39,919 bases of DNA from Planctomycetota bacterium (lineage in GTDB: Bacteria > Planctomycetota > JACOTG01 > JAJDCM01). Shown piece after piece: positions 8,737 through 17,292 of the stretch. Numbering within the stretch: the first letter of the stretch is position 1; every line of letters starts with the position of its first letter. Location: NCBI GenBank assembly GCA_029260825.1, contig JAJDCM010000230.1, forward strand, positions 1-39,919. Direction: 5' to 3'. A program made the position numbers and the translations under genes. The notes under the pieces were generated by a model that made no database searches, was not told where the DNA came from, and saw only the letters and a list, made by a program, of their open reading frames with translations.

Positions 8737-9566
8737 CACAGTCGAAACGAGAAACCTGCAGTAGCGCTGAAATCGTCGGCCGTGTCGTTCAGTCCGAAGC
8801 CGACGGCCGCATCCAGCTGCAGGTTGTCGGTCAAGAGATAGGTCGCGCCCATGTCAACGTTGTGAGCTCCTTTATCATCCCCCGGAAATATACCGAAGTA
8901 CTCCACGAACACACCCAGCTCATCGGTCAGAGAACGGCCAAGATAAGTCGAATACGCGAACATGGATTCGGTATCATCCTTATCGTCCGTCACGGATCCG
9001 ATGTTGGCATTCATGAGGAGAGACAGGCGCTCCGACAGTTTCCAGGCCGCCACGAGCTGAACCAGCGGATCAACATCATTGGACTCCGACGCAGACCCGA
9101 CCGGAAGCTTGAACGAGGGTTGAACCGCCATCTTGGGAACCCACCCCTCCTGATCTCGAATCGTGATCTTGGCTCCGATGCGAACCGCATCCGTCCCATC
9201 CTTCCCCGGATCACGCCAGATGTAGCCGCCGCTCGACAGGCGAAACTCCATTTTATCGAAGATTCCGAACCGGATCAGTGTGTTCGGCGCCGTGTGCTGA
9301 CCACCAACCCGCCCTCCGGCACGATCCGTATAGGTGTAGCCGAACTCGAACTGGATCCGGCCGACCGGAACCGCGGAGGGGCCCGTGGAGAAACTCGGTC
9401 GTCCCGTAAAAATGGCCCCCTCAAGGGGTGCAGGATTCTGGATGCTGTACTCCGAGCGGGAGTGGTTTTCCGCGGAGGAGCCTTCTTTTTCATGAGCCAT
9501 ATCGGCGCGGGAAAAGGCGACGAACAGGCTTCCAAGAAGAAGAAACTTCAGGATCACTCTTTTCAT
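8736..9566 (-). CDS. Outer-membrane beta-barrel protein of the phenol-degradation transporter (MetA-path) type
   Basis: 276 aa from ATG at 9566, chosen because it begins a clear signal peptide (MKRVILKFLLLGSLFVAFSRA) and has AAGG upstream. The mature chain alternates polar and aromatic residues in short strands: IQFEFGYTYTDR, MEFRLSSGGYIW, GLNDTADDF, ending FSFRL. It resembles the Phenol_MetA_deg/transporter family of outer-membrane proteins, known mostly by sequence and thought to carry small molecules. It lies between the MscK and OprB genes in the same operon and overlaps OprB by one base. Substrate unknown. Confidence 0.72.
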   Translation of the reverse strand: MKRVILKFLLLGSLFVAFSRADMAHEKEGSSAENHSRSEYSIQNPAPLEGAIFTGRPSFSTGPSAVPVGRIQFEFGYTYTDRAGGRVGGQHTAPNTLIRFGIFDKMEFRLSSGGYIWRDPGKDGTDAVRIGAKITIRDQEGWVPKMAVQPSFKLPVGSASESNDVDPLVQLVAAWKLSERLSLLMNANIGSVTDDKDDTESMFAYSTYLGRSLTDELGVFVEYFGIFPGDDKGAHNVDMGATYLLTDNLQLDAAVGFGLNDTADDFSATAGFSFRL

Positions 9567-9631
9567 ATTTCTTACCCTTATCTTCGGTATTAAACCGATG
9601 TGCTGCTTGGAGACGCTACGGCGCACAGTGT

Positions 9632-9658
9632 ACGTGATCGGAGCTGCTCCCATCACGT
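9632..9658 (-). repeat. Long hairpin at the 3' end of the MscK gene
   Basis: A near-perfect inverted repeat (ACGTGAT at 9632-9638, GGAGC at 9640-9644, GCTCC at 9646-9650, ATCACGT at 9652-9658, one C/C mismatch) overlaps the stop codon of the MscK gene and precedes the barrel-protein gene. No U-tract follows on the minus strand. It could be a partial terminator or an mRNA-stabilising hairpin that sets the ratio of channel to porin. Confidence 0.45.
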
Positions 9659-12600
9659 TGATGCTCGCGAATCCCCGAGAGGACCTTTCCTCCCGGCGCC
9701 TCCGAGAAAATCGGAAAGTCCCTCGGCGCTCCGGATGTGAAGATCTCTCTGAGGAAACGCGATCTCGATTCCGGCTGCAGCAAACTCTCGATGGACCCGG
9801 GTATTCACCGGGTCGAGAATGGCCGGATAGAGATCCCTACCACTGATAAAGAAGCGAAGTTCAAGTTCCAGGCTATTATCTCCAAAGCCCATAAAGACTA
9901 CCGACGGAGGCGGACTCTCGAGAACATTCGGAGTACTCCTTGCCACGTCGCCAAGAATCCTCGCCGCTTCTTCGGTATTCGACCCGTAGGCGATGCCCAC
10001 CGGTGCGACCACACGAGTCATCGGATCTGAGAGAGTCCAGTTGCTGAGCTTCCCGGTGATGAATTCCTTGTTGGGAATGAGCCACTCCCGAAGGTCACGA
10101 TCGATGAGCGTCGTGGCCCGCATGTGGATCCGGTTGACCTTCCCCGTCACTTCACCGACGGTCACCCAGTCCCCGACGCGTACCGGGCGCTCGCCAAGAA
10201 TGATCAAGCCGGAAACGAAGTTCGCGAAGATCTCCTGAAGACCAAAACCGAGTCCGACCGAAACCGCCGCCACCAACCACTGAACCTTCGACCAGCCGAT
10301 GCCAATCGCCGCGAATGCCCAGATCAAGCCGACGAGGATGACAACATAGCGAAGAACCGCCTTGATCGCATACCGCTCTCCAGGCCCGATGGGTAGGCGT
10401 TGCAGGATGCTAACCTCCAGAACGCTCGGCAAGTTCCGGTTCGCCAGAAACGTACTGGCCAGGATGGTCACGGCCATGAGAAGTCCGGCAAGAGTGACGG
10501 GGATCTGCTGTCGAGCGACTTTCTCCCCATCCACAACAACCTCTTCACTGTAGGACCAGAGCTCGACCCGATCCAGGAAGTTCAGAGCCGGTAGAACATC
10601 GGACCAGATCATCCAGGCCCCCGCAACCACCGCAATTCCAAGAAGGGCACTCAGAACCTGTCTCGTTTGCGAATCCACGACGGCAAGGTCAATGGCCTGG
10701 TCCTCGTCGATCGTTGAGAACGACTCCCCCTCCGCCTGGGCTCGCGCGGCACGCAGCTTCTTTGCCTGGCTGATGGCCAGCCTTCTCTTGGCCAGCAACA
10801 AACCGCGAGCAGCGACTCCGTACAAAACTGACACGAGAATGACGACTACCGACGTGAGAAGCACCCGATCGAGCAGCTGAACCGCGGTGAAATAGTAACC
10901 ACCCAGAGCAAGAGTAGCGAGCGCTCCCGGAACGAGCAATCCCGCCATCTGCCCGAGAATCCAGACTCGCGCCCAACCCGTCGTTCGCGCCTTGCGACGA
11001 TGGTCACGCATGAGCCGGAAGAGAAAAATGGCAAAGATCACAAACGCGGCGGCGAGGACCGTGCGGCCGGCTCCGTCCTGCCAGCTCTCGTTGTCCTGGC
11101 CTTCCAGGAACATGGCAAAGCCGAGCATGGGCAAAACGGTGACAAGGACAAGAAAAAGCGGGAGACGAAGCTTCTCGCCAAGGCTCTCTGACCAGGAGAA
11201 ATGTGCCTCGGCGAGTCCGCCCGTTCGATAGACATTTCGAAGAGCATTGACGACCAGAAGAAGCAACGAGACGCTGATCAGGGCAACTCCCAGAGCCTTG
11301 GCGAATTCGGTCGAAGATACCGAGGACGACAATCGCCAACCAATGACCCACAACACCGCCGGATAGGCAACAATGAGGACCAGCGTGGCGCCCAGCGCCT
11401 TCCAGGTGGGCTTCATGCTCAGGCAGGATCTCCGGCGCGACTCCTCCCCGACGCTGGCAAGAACCCTGCGAAGTCGGGGCCGCAAAAGAAAGAGGCCACC
11501 CAGCAACAAACCGATCATGGAGAGCCTCCCCGGATGAGCCCTGGCATCGGCCCAGAAGGATCCGACAACGCCGTTCCAGCTCTCAGCACTGATCAGCCAG
11601 CGACCGAGCCCGGGCAAATCCGAGAAATCTGCCTTCCACACCGGGGGACTGGAGGGAATCCACAGGATCCGCTCGTCGATGAAATTCTCGAAGCCCCGAG
11701 CTGCTCCCACCAGAAGACGCTCCTCTTGTTCGAGGGCCGCCAGCTGAACAAAATCAGCTTCACAGTCCCTGATCAGGTCTTCCAGGTATCTCTGGCGCGT
11801 GGAAAACAGACTCGAAGCGATTTGCTGCGAAGATCGAGAGCTTTCTTCGGGCTTCTGAAGGAGGGCCACGACACGAACACGCTCGGTGCTCAGCTCATCG
11901 ATCTCCTCCTCGTACTGGATCTGCTCGAGTCGAACGCTGGCCATCTCATCCCGTCGGCTCAACGCGCGACGCTCGTAGACGCGAGCAGGAGGGAGCTCTG
12001 CTTTTTCTTTTCGCAACAGGGTACCGACAGCATCCGAGAGCCCCCCGGCCTTCTCTCTCCTTGTCGCGGCTTCCTGCGCTTCCCGAACCTCCTGGTAGGC
12101 CTTGGAAGTTTCGGCATGAAGCCGACCTAGCTGTTCCAACCGGAGAGCGAGCGAGCTCACCCGGTTGGCCAGAGTCGAATTGTGCTCGGCAAGGAGACGA
12201 AGCTCTCCCGAATACTTGTCCACCATGCGAGCCGCTGCCTCCGCCTCCCGCGCCGCCTTTCTGGTCTTTCGCTCCCGGCGCTCCTCGGCCTGCTTCATCC
12301 ATGCCTGCACGAGTGCCGTCGCCTCGGTAATTCTCCTGTCTTGCAGCCTACGACGGACCGCGACCACATCGACCGAAGCATCGTAAAAGCGAAGTTCCTC
12401 CTCGTGAGAAGCCAGCTCGGCCTGGAGCGAGGCAACCTTCGCCCGCAAAAGGAGCTGGGAAGCTTTTCCCTGGAGCGCTCCCGTGCTCTCGGGCAGAGGG
12501 GCGCTCAACTGGGTCTCCGCATCCCGCAGGGCCTGACGCGCCGCCGCAATCGCCTGGGGAAGCTCAGGCCTTCGGGTGGCCATTCTCAGTTGTTCCGAAT

Positions 12601-13039
12601 CCATCGATTCGGACGCGGTGCGGATCGAGGCCAGCTCGGATCGGGCAATTTCGAGGGCAACCTCGACTTCGGATAGCTGGGTGGACCATTCGATATCGAG
12701 CCGGGGAGGGACCGAAGGTCGATCGAGCTCAAGACGCAGTGACTCGAGAACCTGAGGAACGATCAATCGCTCGTTCTCGAACTTCGCCCGGGATGAGATC
12801 CATTTTTCCTCGAGGTCGACGATCGATCGAGCCTGGGCACAGATGCCTCGCAGCTCGGACAACACGTCTTCCGCCAGTCCGGAATCTGCTTCGATCGACC
12901 GGGCGAGCGTCTCGATCTCCTCGCGCAATGCTGCGGGGTTCTGGGCCGCGAGTGCGGGCGCCAGAAGAACAAGAGCAATTCCCCAGAGGAGCATTCCAGA
13001 AAGAAGAGATAGACCAGTACTGAAGTGGCTTTTGATCAT
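9653..13039 (-). CDS. mscK: MscK-type mechanosensitive channel, paralog 1
   Basis: 1128 aa from ATG at 13039 (a TTG at 13057 is an unlikely alternative). E. coli MscK is about 1120 aa with the same plan. A signal peptide ends at ALA before AQNP. Residues about 30-480 are Glu/Arg/Leu-rich and coiled-coil, expected in the periplasm. Around 10-11 membrane segments follow, and the last, with VSVGLGFGLQEIFANFVSGL (about residue 940-960), is the MscS pore helix. The cytoplasmic MscS beta and vestibule domains follow (RPVRVGDWVTVGEVTGKV, WLIPNKEF, FPQRDLHI). These channels open on membrane tension and release solutes and K+ on osmotic down-shock. It is the second gene of the sigma-54-controlled operon and has a paralog at 23922-27377. 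Confidence 0.92.
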   Translation of the reverse strand: MIKSHFSTGLSLLSGMLLWGIALVLLAPALAAQNPAALREEIETLARSIEADSGLAEDVLSELRGICAQARSIVDLEEKWISSRAKFENERLIVPQVLESLRLELDRPSVPPRLDIEWSTQLSEVEVALEIARSELASIRTASESMDSEQLRMATRRPELPQAIAAARQALRDAETQLSAPLPESTGALQGKASQLLLRAKVASLQAELASHEEELRFYDASVDVVAVRRRLQDRRITEATALVQAWMKQAEERRERKTRKAAREAEAAARMVDKYSGELRLLAEHNSTLANRVSSLALRLEQLGRLHAETSKAYQEVREAQEAATRREKAGGLSDAVGTLLRKEKAELPPARVYERRALSRRDEMASVRLEQIQYEEEIDELSTERVRVVALLQKPEESSRSSQQIASSLFSTRQRYLEDLIRDCEADFVQLAALEQEERLLVGAARGFENFIDERILWIPSSPPVWKADFSDLPGLGRWLISAESWNGVVGSFWADARAHPGRLSMIGLLLGGLFLLRPRLRRVLASVGEESRRRSCLSMKPTWKALGATLVLIVAYPAVLWVIGWRLSSSVSSTEFAKALGVALISVSLLLLVVNALRNVYRTGGLAEAHFSWSESLGEKLRLPLFLVLVTVLPMLGFAMFLEGQDNESWQDGAGRTVLAAAFVIFAIFLFRLMRDHRRKARTTGWARVWILGQMAGLLVPGALATLALGGYYFTAVQLLDRVLLTSVVVILVSVLYGVAARGLLLAKRRLAISQAKKLRAARAQAEGESFSTIDEDQAIDLAVVDSQTRQVLSALLGIAVVAGAWMIWSDVLPALNFLDRVELWSYSEEVVVDGEKVARQQIPVTLAGLLMAVTILASTFLANRNLPSVLEVSILQRLPIGPGERYAIKAVLRYVVILVGLIWAFAAIGIGWSKVQWLVAAVSVGLGFGLQEIFANFVSGLIILGERPVRVGDWVTVGEVTGKVNRIHMRATTLIDRDLREWLIPNKEFITGKLSNWTLSDPMTRVVAPVGIAYGSNTEEAARILGDVARSTPNVLESPPPSVVFMGFGDNSLELELRFFISGRDLYPAILDPVNTRVHREFAAAGIEIAFPQRDLHIRSAEGLSDFLGGAGRKGPLGDSRAST

Positions 13040-13123
13040 GTGTTCAATGAACTCCAAGGGCGTATGAGGATCACTTCAGAGTCGGCCTGGCCTTGACCGG
13101 ACGGCACGCCCGGCTCGGGTTGC

Positions 13124-13279
13124 TCAGTGCAACGGCCGCGGATATTTTCTTGCTGGCTTGGGCTCCTTCTTCTCTTCCTTCTTCAGGGGCTCCTCATCCT
13201 CCTCGGGCACAGGGTCAATGGGCTCCGGTGGCCTCGGATCGTCGTGCCGGGGACCAGGATCTTTTTCGTCTGCGATCAT
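13124..13279 (-). CDS. Small Pro/Glu/Lys-rich protein, first gene of the sigma-54 operon
   Basis: 51 codons from ATG at 13279 to TGA at 13124-13126. A good GGGAG ribosome site lies 7 nt before the ATG, and the ATG is about 37 nt downstream of the predicted start of the sigma-54 transcript. The protein begins MIADEKDPGPRHDDPRPPEP, continues with acidic then Lys/Glu-rich runs, and ends PARKYPRPLH. It has no membrane segment or signal peptide and is probably disordered. No family is recognised. Support comes from the position and ribosome site, so it could also be a translated leader. Confidence 0.55.
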   Translation of the reverse strand: MIADEKDPGPRHDDPRPPEPIDPVPEEDEEPLKKEEKKEPKPARKYPRPLH

Positions 13280-13327
13280 CTCTCATCTCCCTGACCTGAA
13301 AAACGCCCTCACCACTCCCCTTCCAAG

Positions 13328-13342
13328 GCAATGCCCGTGCCA
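13328..13342 (-). promoter_or_regulatory. Consensus sigma-54 (-24/-12) promoter
   Basis: On the minus strand the sequence reads TGGCACGGGCATTGC, which matches TGGCACG-N4-TTGC at every fixed position. It points leftward into the small protein/MscK operon, with the start site expected near 13316. A sigma-54 activator gene begins 140 bp away on the other strand, the usual arrangement for such promoters. Confidence 0.85.
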
Positions 13343-13407
13343 AGCCGCCAACAAAAAGAACTAACCACAGCAGAAAAAATCACTTAAAGATGAAAAGTGG
13401 CATAATT

Positions 13408-13433
13408 CCGATTCATCGAAAATTCCAAATCGG
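13408..13433. promoter_or_regulatory. Inverted repeat CCGATT-N14-AATCGG, possible activator site
   Basis: CCGATT (13408-13413) and AATCGG (13428-13433) face each other across 14 bp, centred about 78 bp upstream of the -24 element. That suits an enhancer site for a sigma-54 activator. The same half-sites occur upstream of the sigma-54-like element at 19443. Confidence 0.35.
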
Positions 13434-13441
13434 GTGAAAGG

Positions 13442-13456
13442 GCCTGATTATCAGGC
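13442..13456. promoter_or_regulatory. Perfect 15-bp palindrome, possible activator or autoregulatory site
   Basis: GCCTGATTATCAGGC is a perfect inverted repeat (7-bp arms, one central T), centred about 107 bp upstream of the -24 box and 33 bp before the activator start codon. A TATTAT -10-like element for the activator gene follows at 13459-13464. Binding here could both activate the sigma-54 promoter and repress the activator gene. Confidence 0.45.
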
Positions 13457-13481
13457 TGTATTATGCTATTTTTTCGGGCCT

Positions 13482-14927
13482 ATGCTACTTCGAATTCTCA
13501 TCGCAACCGACGACCGTCGCCGGGCCAACCAGTTGAGAGAGCTCCTCTCCGACGAGGATGTACTGATCACGACCCTGGGGAATCAAGACAACCTCTGGGA
13601 AGCTCTCGGGACTGGCGCATGCGATCTCTTACTGATCGACGAGAGTCTCTTCGAAGGGAATACCCTCTCCGCCATCCAGGATGTGCGGGCACTTCCTGAC
13701 GCGCCCGAGGCCGTCATCTTCTCCCGCCAGGACGACCCCCACCATCGGGCCGAACTGCTGGCTGCGAACGCCTTCGCCGTACTCAATCCATCGGTGACAA
13801 AAGCGGAACTGATCAAAGCCCTTCAAACCCTGGTCGAGCGAAGAGCCGAACAAGCGAGACAGATCCTCCTCGCCGAGCAAGGGGAAGCCGAAAGTCGATT
13901 GAGCGACTTCTCCACCTCAAGCCCCGAAATGCGCGAGTTCCTCTCCTTCGTGCGCCGGGTCGTCGACTCGGACAGCACTCTCCTGGTCCTCGGAGAGACG
14001 GGCGTCGGAAAAGAATTCCTCTCCCGGGCGATTCACACCGAGAGCCCCCGGTCTGATGCGCCCTTTGTCGCCGTCAATTGCTCGGCGCTCTCCCAGAACC
14101 TGCTCGAAAGCGAGCTCTTCGGTCACGTCGAAGGAGCATTTACCGGAGCACAACGCTCCCGAAGGGGCTACTTTGAACTCGCGCACAACGGCACTCTTTT
14201 CATTGACGAAATCGGAGAACTCTCACCTCAGCTCCAGGTGAAGCTACTGCGAGCGATTCAAGACCGAGCCATCCAGCCGGTGGGAGCGGAGGAGGACTTC
14301 GAGGTGAACGTCCGGATCATTGCGGCCACGAACCGGGATCTCGTCACGGAGATGGCCGAAGGGCGCTTTCGCCCCGACCTGTACTACCGCCTGAGCGTCG
14401 TATCTCTTGAAATCCCTCCCCTACGACGACGCAAGGAGGACATTCCCAGCCTTGTCGAAAGCCATGTAGAGCACTTCCGCATCTCGATGAACAGGCATGT
14501 CGAGTCGGTTGCTGACGAAGCCATGGATCTCCTGATTCGACATCCCTGGCCTGGCAACGTGAGGGAGCTGATCAATGTGGTCGAGAGAGCCGTACTCCTG
14601 TGCCAAGGCGAACACATCCTACCGCTCGACCTTCCCGAAGAGCTCCGGACAAATCTCGACGGCGCCCCGAAATCCTCTTCGCCAGACTTCCAGAAGCCCC
14701 CGGAGCCCACCGGGACAGAAGCCGAAGAATCCGACCTCATGACCAGGCCCTACCATGATGCCCGGCGGGAGCTGATCGAGGCGTTCGAGCGCAGATATCT
14801 CCAGGCATTGCTTGGCCGCGCCAACGGTCGGATCGCTGACGCGGCTCGAATCGCGGGTCTCAACCCACGAAGCGTCTACGAGAAGATGAAGAAGCACAGC
14901 GTCCGCAAGGAATTCTACAAGCTGTGA
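13482..14927 (+). CDS. Sigma-54-dependent transcriptional activator with receiver-like domain, paralog 1
   Basis: 481 aa from ATG at 13482; the ribosome site is weak. Residues 1-120 form a CheY-like receiver: acidic pair DD (10-11) and Asp53 in LLLIDESL at the phosphorylation position. The conserved Lys of the last strand is Asn102 (AVLNPS), so normal phosphorylation switching is doubtful. Residues about 140-380 are the AAA+ domain: Walker A GETGVGKE (171-178), sigma-54-contacting GAFTGA (218-223), Walker B DEIGE (242-246). The C-terminus carries a Fis-type helix-turn-helix (GRIADAARIAGLNPRSVYEK). No histidine kinase gene is present in the window. It is divergent from the MscK operon, whose promoter it very likely controls. 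The paralog at 20790 shares nearly the same layout. Confidence 0.92.
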   Translation: MLLRILIATDDRRRANQLRELLSDEDVLITTLGNQDNLWEALGTGACDLLLIDESLFEGNTLSAIQDVRALPDAPEAVIFSRQDDPHHRAELLAANAFAVLNPSVTKAELIKALQTLVERRAEQARQILLAEQGEAESRLSDFSTSSPEMREFLSFVRRVVDSDSTLLVLGETGVGKEFLSRAIHTESPRSDAPFVAVNCSALSQNLLESELFGHVEGAFTGAQRSRRGYFELAHNGTLFIDEIGELSPQLQVKLLRAIQDRAIQPVGAEEDFEVNVRIIAATNRDLVTEMAEGRFRPDLYYRLSVVSLEIPPLRRRKEDIPSLVESHVEHFRISMNRHVESVADEAMDLLIRHPWPGNVRELINVVERAVLLCQGEHILPLDLPEELRTNLDGAPKSSSPDFQKPPEPTGTEAEESDLMTRPYHDARRELIEAFERRYLQALLGRANGRIADAARIAGLNPRSVYEKMKKHSVRKEFYKL

Positions 14928-14937
14928 CGGGCCGGAT

Positions 14938-14958
14938 CGGGCTCATCTCCCGAGCCCG
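14938..14958 (+). terminator. Hairpin after the first activator gene
   Basis: CGGGCTC (14938-14944) and GAGCCCG (14952-14958) form a 7-bp GC-rich stem with a 7-nt loop, 10 bp behind the stop codon of the activator. No U-tract follows, so it is a weak terminator candidate separating the activator from the aminomutase operon. Confidence 0.4.
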
Positions 14959-15081
14959 CTCGGACCGTGGGAGGCGGCTTGTCGCCCCCTTGGCGAGAAG
15001 ATTAGAGATCTCGGTAGCGCCCCGATGTTCATGACGTTACATTAGGTCGACAAATACCGTTAGCCGTTTCCGGAGGGCATC

Positions 15082-16566
15082 GTGACGATGCCCATTTCAT
15101 CGCCAAACAGGCCTCAGACTCCCTTGCGAGAAGACATGAACAACGTAGTGAAGCACATCCCCACGGAACGGGAACAAGCCTTTCTCGACTCGATCGAGAA
15201 CTCGAAGCTAGACCGTCAGAGCATCAACGGTCTGAAGCCTTTCCTCGAGGAAAAGGCCGATGCTGATGTCCAGAGTTTCTACTCGAAAGAGGAAATCGAA
15301 GAGCTCCGCGCACTGACGGGATCCGAACGGGACGTTGAGTCCCGGATGCCGGTCAAGATGACGCGTCACTACTTCGACCTCGCCAAGAACAGCCTCCCGA
15401 TCCAGCGCCTCGTCAAAGCAAGCGTTAGCGAAACAGAGAACCTCGAGGGTTCCGAGGATCCCGGACATCAAATGGACTATAGCCCTGTCGAGGGGCTCTT
15501 GCACAAGTACGAACTGGGCCTGCTGTATGTCACCGCCACCTGTTCGGCCCATTGCCGCTTCTGCTATCGCGAGGAGCTGATCGGACGCAAAGAGGTCCAG
15601 CGTCAAGACGGCACGGTTGCAAAAAAGGGGCTGGCCCTGATCGATGACGTGACGACCTACATCCGCGCCCACAACCAAGCCGTCACCAAAAACGGCGGGA
15701 AGCATCCCGGGTCCGGTCGTGAAAAGCTTCGCGAGATCCTGATGTCCGGTGGCGATCCGATGGTGCTCTCGAACACGAAAATCGCCGCGTGGCTGGGAGC
15801 CCTTGCCGAATCAGGAATCGAAGCGATCCGCATCGGAACAAAAGAGCTTGCGTTCTTCCCGCAGCGTTTCGACGACACATTCTTCGCGATGATCGACCGA
15901 TTTCACGAGACCTATCCCGACGTAGGCCTCCGGCTGATGATTCACTTCAACCACCCCGATGAGTTCCTCGCAAAAGATGCAAATGGGGACTACATCGAGG
16001 CACCGTCCGGCATCTTGAAGTGGCATCCGCAGACACACCAGGCCATGCAAGGATTCGCTTCACGAGGCTGGATCAGCATCGAAAATCAATCTCCGATCAT
16101 CAAGGGGATCAACGACGATGCCGACGCCCTTCGCATCATGCAACGATCCCTGAAACGGGTCGGGGCTAACAACCATTACTTCTTCTGTGGACGTGACATC
16201 ATCGCTTACAAGGCGTTCAACGTCCCGATCGAGACGGCCTGGCATATCTTGAACGAATCACAGAAGGGTCTCTCCGGAGTCGAGACCCACGCCAGACTTT
16301 CGATTACCCACTACAAGGGCAAGACCGAGGTCGTCGCCGTGACAAACGAACCTCTCGCAGGTGTGCCCGGCTCAGAAAAAGGAGTCGTTATCTTCAAGAT
16401 CCTCCGCAATGCTGCGGATGCTCCCGACCGTGGACTTGTGTCGATCGTCGCTCGCAATCCCGACGCGATCTGGTTCGATGGCTACGATGATCGGGTCATC
16501 TTTGATGAAGCGGGACTGTTCGAATACTCGAGAGTCCAGGCCAGGCCAACCGAAGCCCGGTCATGA
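15082..16566 (+). CDS. KamA-family radical SAM amino acid 2,3-aminomutase
   Basis: 494 aa from GTG at 15082 (GGAGG just upstream; ATG at 15088 possible). The family moves the alpha-amino group of an amino acid to the beta carbon, using S-adenosylmethionine, a [4Fe-4S] cluster and PLP. The cluster motif is C154-x3-C158-x2-C161 in TCSAHCRFCYR, and ILMSGGDPMVLSN matches the SAM-binding GGDP segment. The PLP-lysine region, GGGGK in lysine 2,3-aminomutase, reads HYKGKTEVV here and is two residues shorter, and a short Gly/Lys-rich insert lies near residue 210. Substrate may therefore differ from lysine (glutamate, aminoadipate or another). It is the first gene of an operon with CoA-transferase and aminotransferase genes. 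Length and context argue against the EF-P aminomutase EpmB. Confidence 0.82.
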   Translation: MTMPISSPNRPQTPLREDMNNVVKHIPTEREQAFLDSIENSKLDRQSINGLKPFLEEKADADVQSFYSKEEIEELRALTGSERDVESRMPVKMTRHYFDLAKNSLPIQRLVKASVSETENLEGSEDPGHQMDYSPVEGLLHKYELGLLYVTATCSAHCRFCYREELIGRKEVQRQDGTVAKKGLALIDDVTTYIRAHNQAVTKNGGKHPGSGREKLREILMSGGDPMVLSNTKIAAWLGALAESGIEAIRIGTKELAFFPQRFDDTFFAMIDRFHETYPDVGLRLMIHFNHPDEFLAKDANGDYIEAPSGILKWHPQTHQAMQGFASRGWISIENQSPIIKGINDDADALRIMQRSLKRVGANNHYFFCGRDIIAYKAFNVPIETAWHILNESQKGLSGVETHARLSITHYKGKTEVVAVTNEPLAGVPGSEKGVVIFKILRNAADAPDRGLVSIVARNPDAIWFDGYDDRVIFDEAGLFEYSRVQARPTEARS

Positions 16567-16581
16567 CGCAGAGTGACTCCG

Positions 16582-17292
16582 ATGATTAACAAACAAGTAA
16601 CCAGCATCTCGGACGCGGTGGCTGATGTTTTCGACGGAGCCACCGTCATGGTGGGAGGCTTTGGTGAGGCCGGAAGCCCGATCGAGCTGATCCACGCGCT
16701 GATCGATCAGGGAGCGACGAACCTGACGGTCGTTAACAACAACACGGGAAGTGGGGAAGTTGGTCTCGCGGGATTGATCAAGGCGGGTCGCGTCTCCAGG
16801 ATGATTTGCTCTTACCCGCGAACGACGAACTCGACCGTCTTCCCCGAGCTTTACCGCAGCGGCGCGACCAAGCTCGAACTTGTCCCCCAAGGAACCCTGG
16901 CCGAACGGATTCGGGCTGGCGGTGCGGGCATCCCGGCTTTCTACACGGCCACGTCTGTCGGGACCCCTCTCGGGGACGGCAAAGAACTTCGACAATTCGA
17001 AAATCGAGACTATGTGCTTGAGACGGGTCTCACCGCGGATTTTGCCCTGATCAAAGGGGCCCGCGGTGACCGCTATGGAAACGTGACCTACAACAAGACC
17101 GCTCGCAATTTTGCGCCAATCATGGCGATGGCCGCAAAGACAACGATCGTCCAGGTGGGATCATTCGTTGCGGCCGGAGACCTGGACCCCGAGGCGATCA
17201 TCACACCGGGGATCTTCGTGGACCGGGTTGTTCACGTCGCCGATCCAGCTCACGAATCAGCTCTCGTCGCCAAGGGGGTGACCTACCCATGA
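16582..17292 (+). CDS. 3-oxoacid CoA-transferase subunit A (PcaI type)
   Basis: 236 aa from ATG at 16582, chosen because MINK is a typical start for this family; an in-frame GTG at 16573 is possible. The subunit pairs with the next gene product to move CoA from succinyl-CoA or acetyl-CoA to a 3-oxoacid. Visible are the CoA-binding GGFGEAGSP near residue 30, NNNTGSG near 55, and GARGDRYGNVTYNKTARNF near 160, the last close to PcaI. It overlaps the subunit B gene by four bases (ATGA). In this operon it probably activates a 3-oxoacid made by the aminotransferase. Confidence 0.9.
   Translation: MINKQVTSISDAVADVFDGATVMVGGFGEAGSPIELIHALIDQGATNLTVVNNNTGSGEVGLAGLIKAGRVSRMICSYPRTTNSTVFPELYRSGATKLELVPQGTLAERIRAGGAGIPAFYTATSVGTPLGDGKELRQFENRDYVLETGLTADFALIKGARGDRYGNVTYNKTARNFAPIMAMAAKTTIVQVGSFVAAGDLDPEAIITPGIFVDRVVHVADPAHESALVAKGVTYP

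Noticed and set aside
15082..16566. Identity as EpmB (EF-P lysine 2,3-aminomutase)
   Set aside because: EpmB is shorter and is expected near epmA or efp; this protein is about 494 aa and lies in an operon with CoA-transferase and aminotransferase genes.
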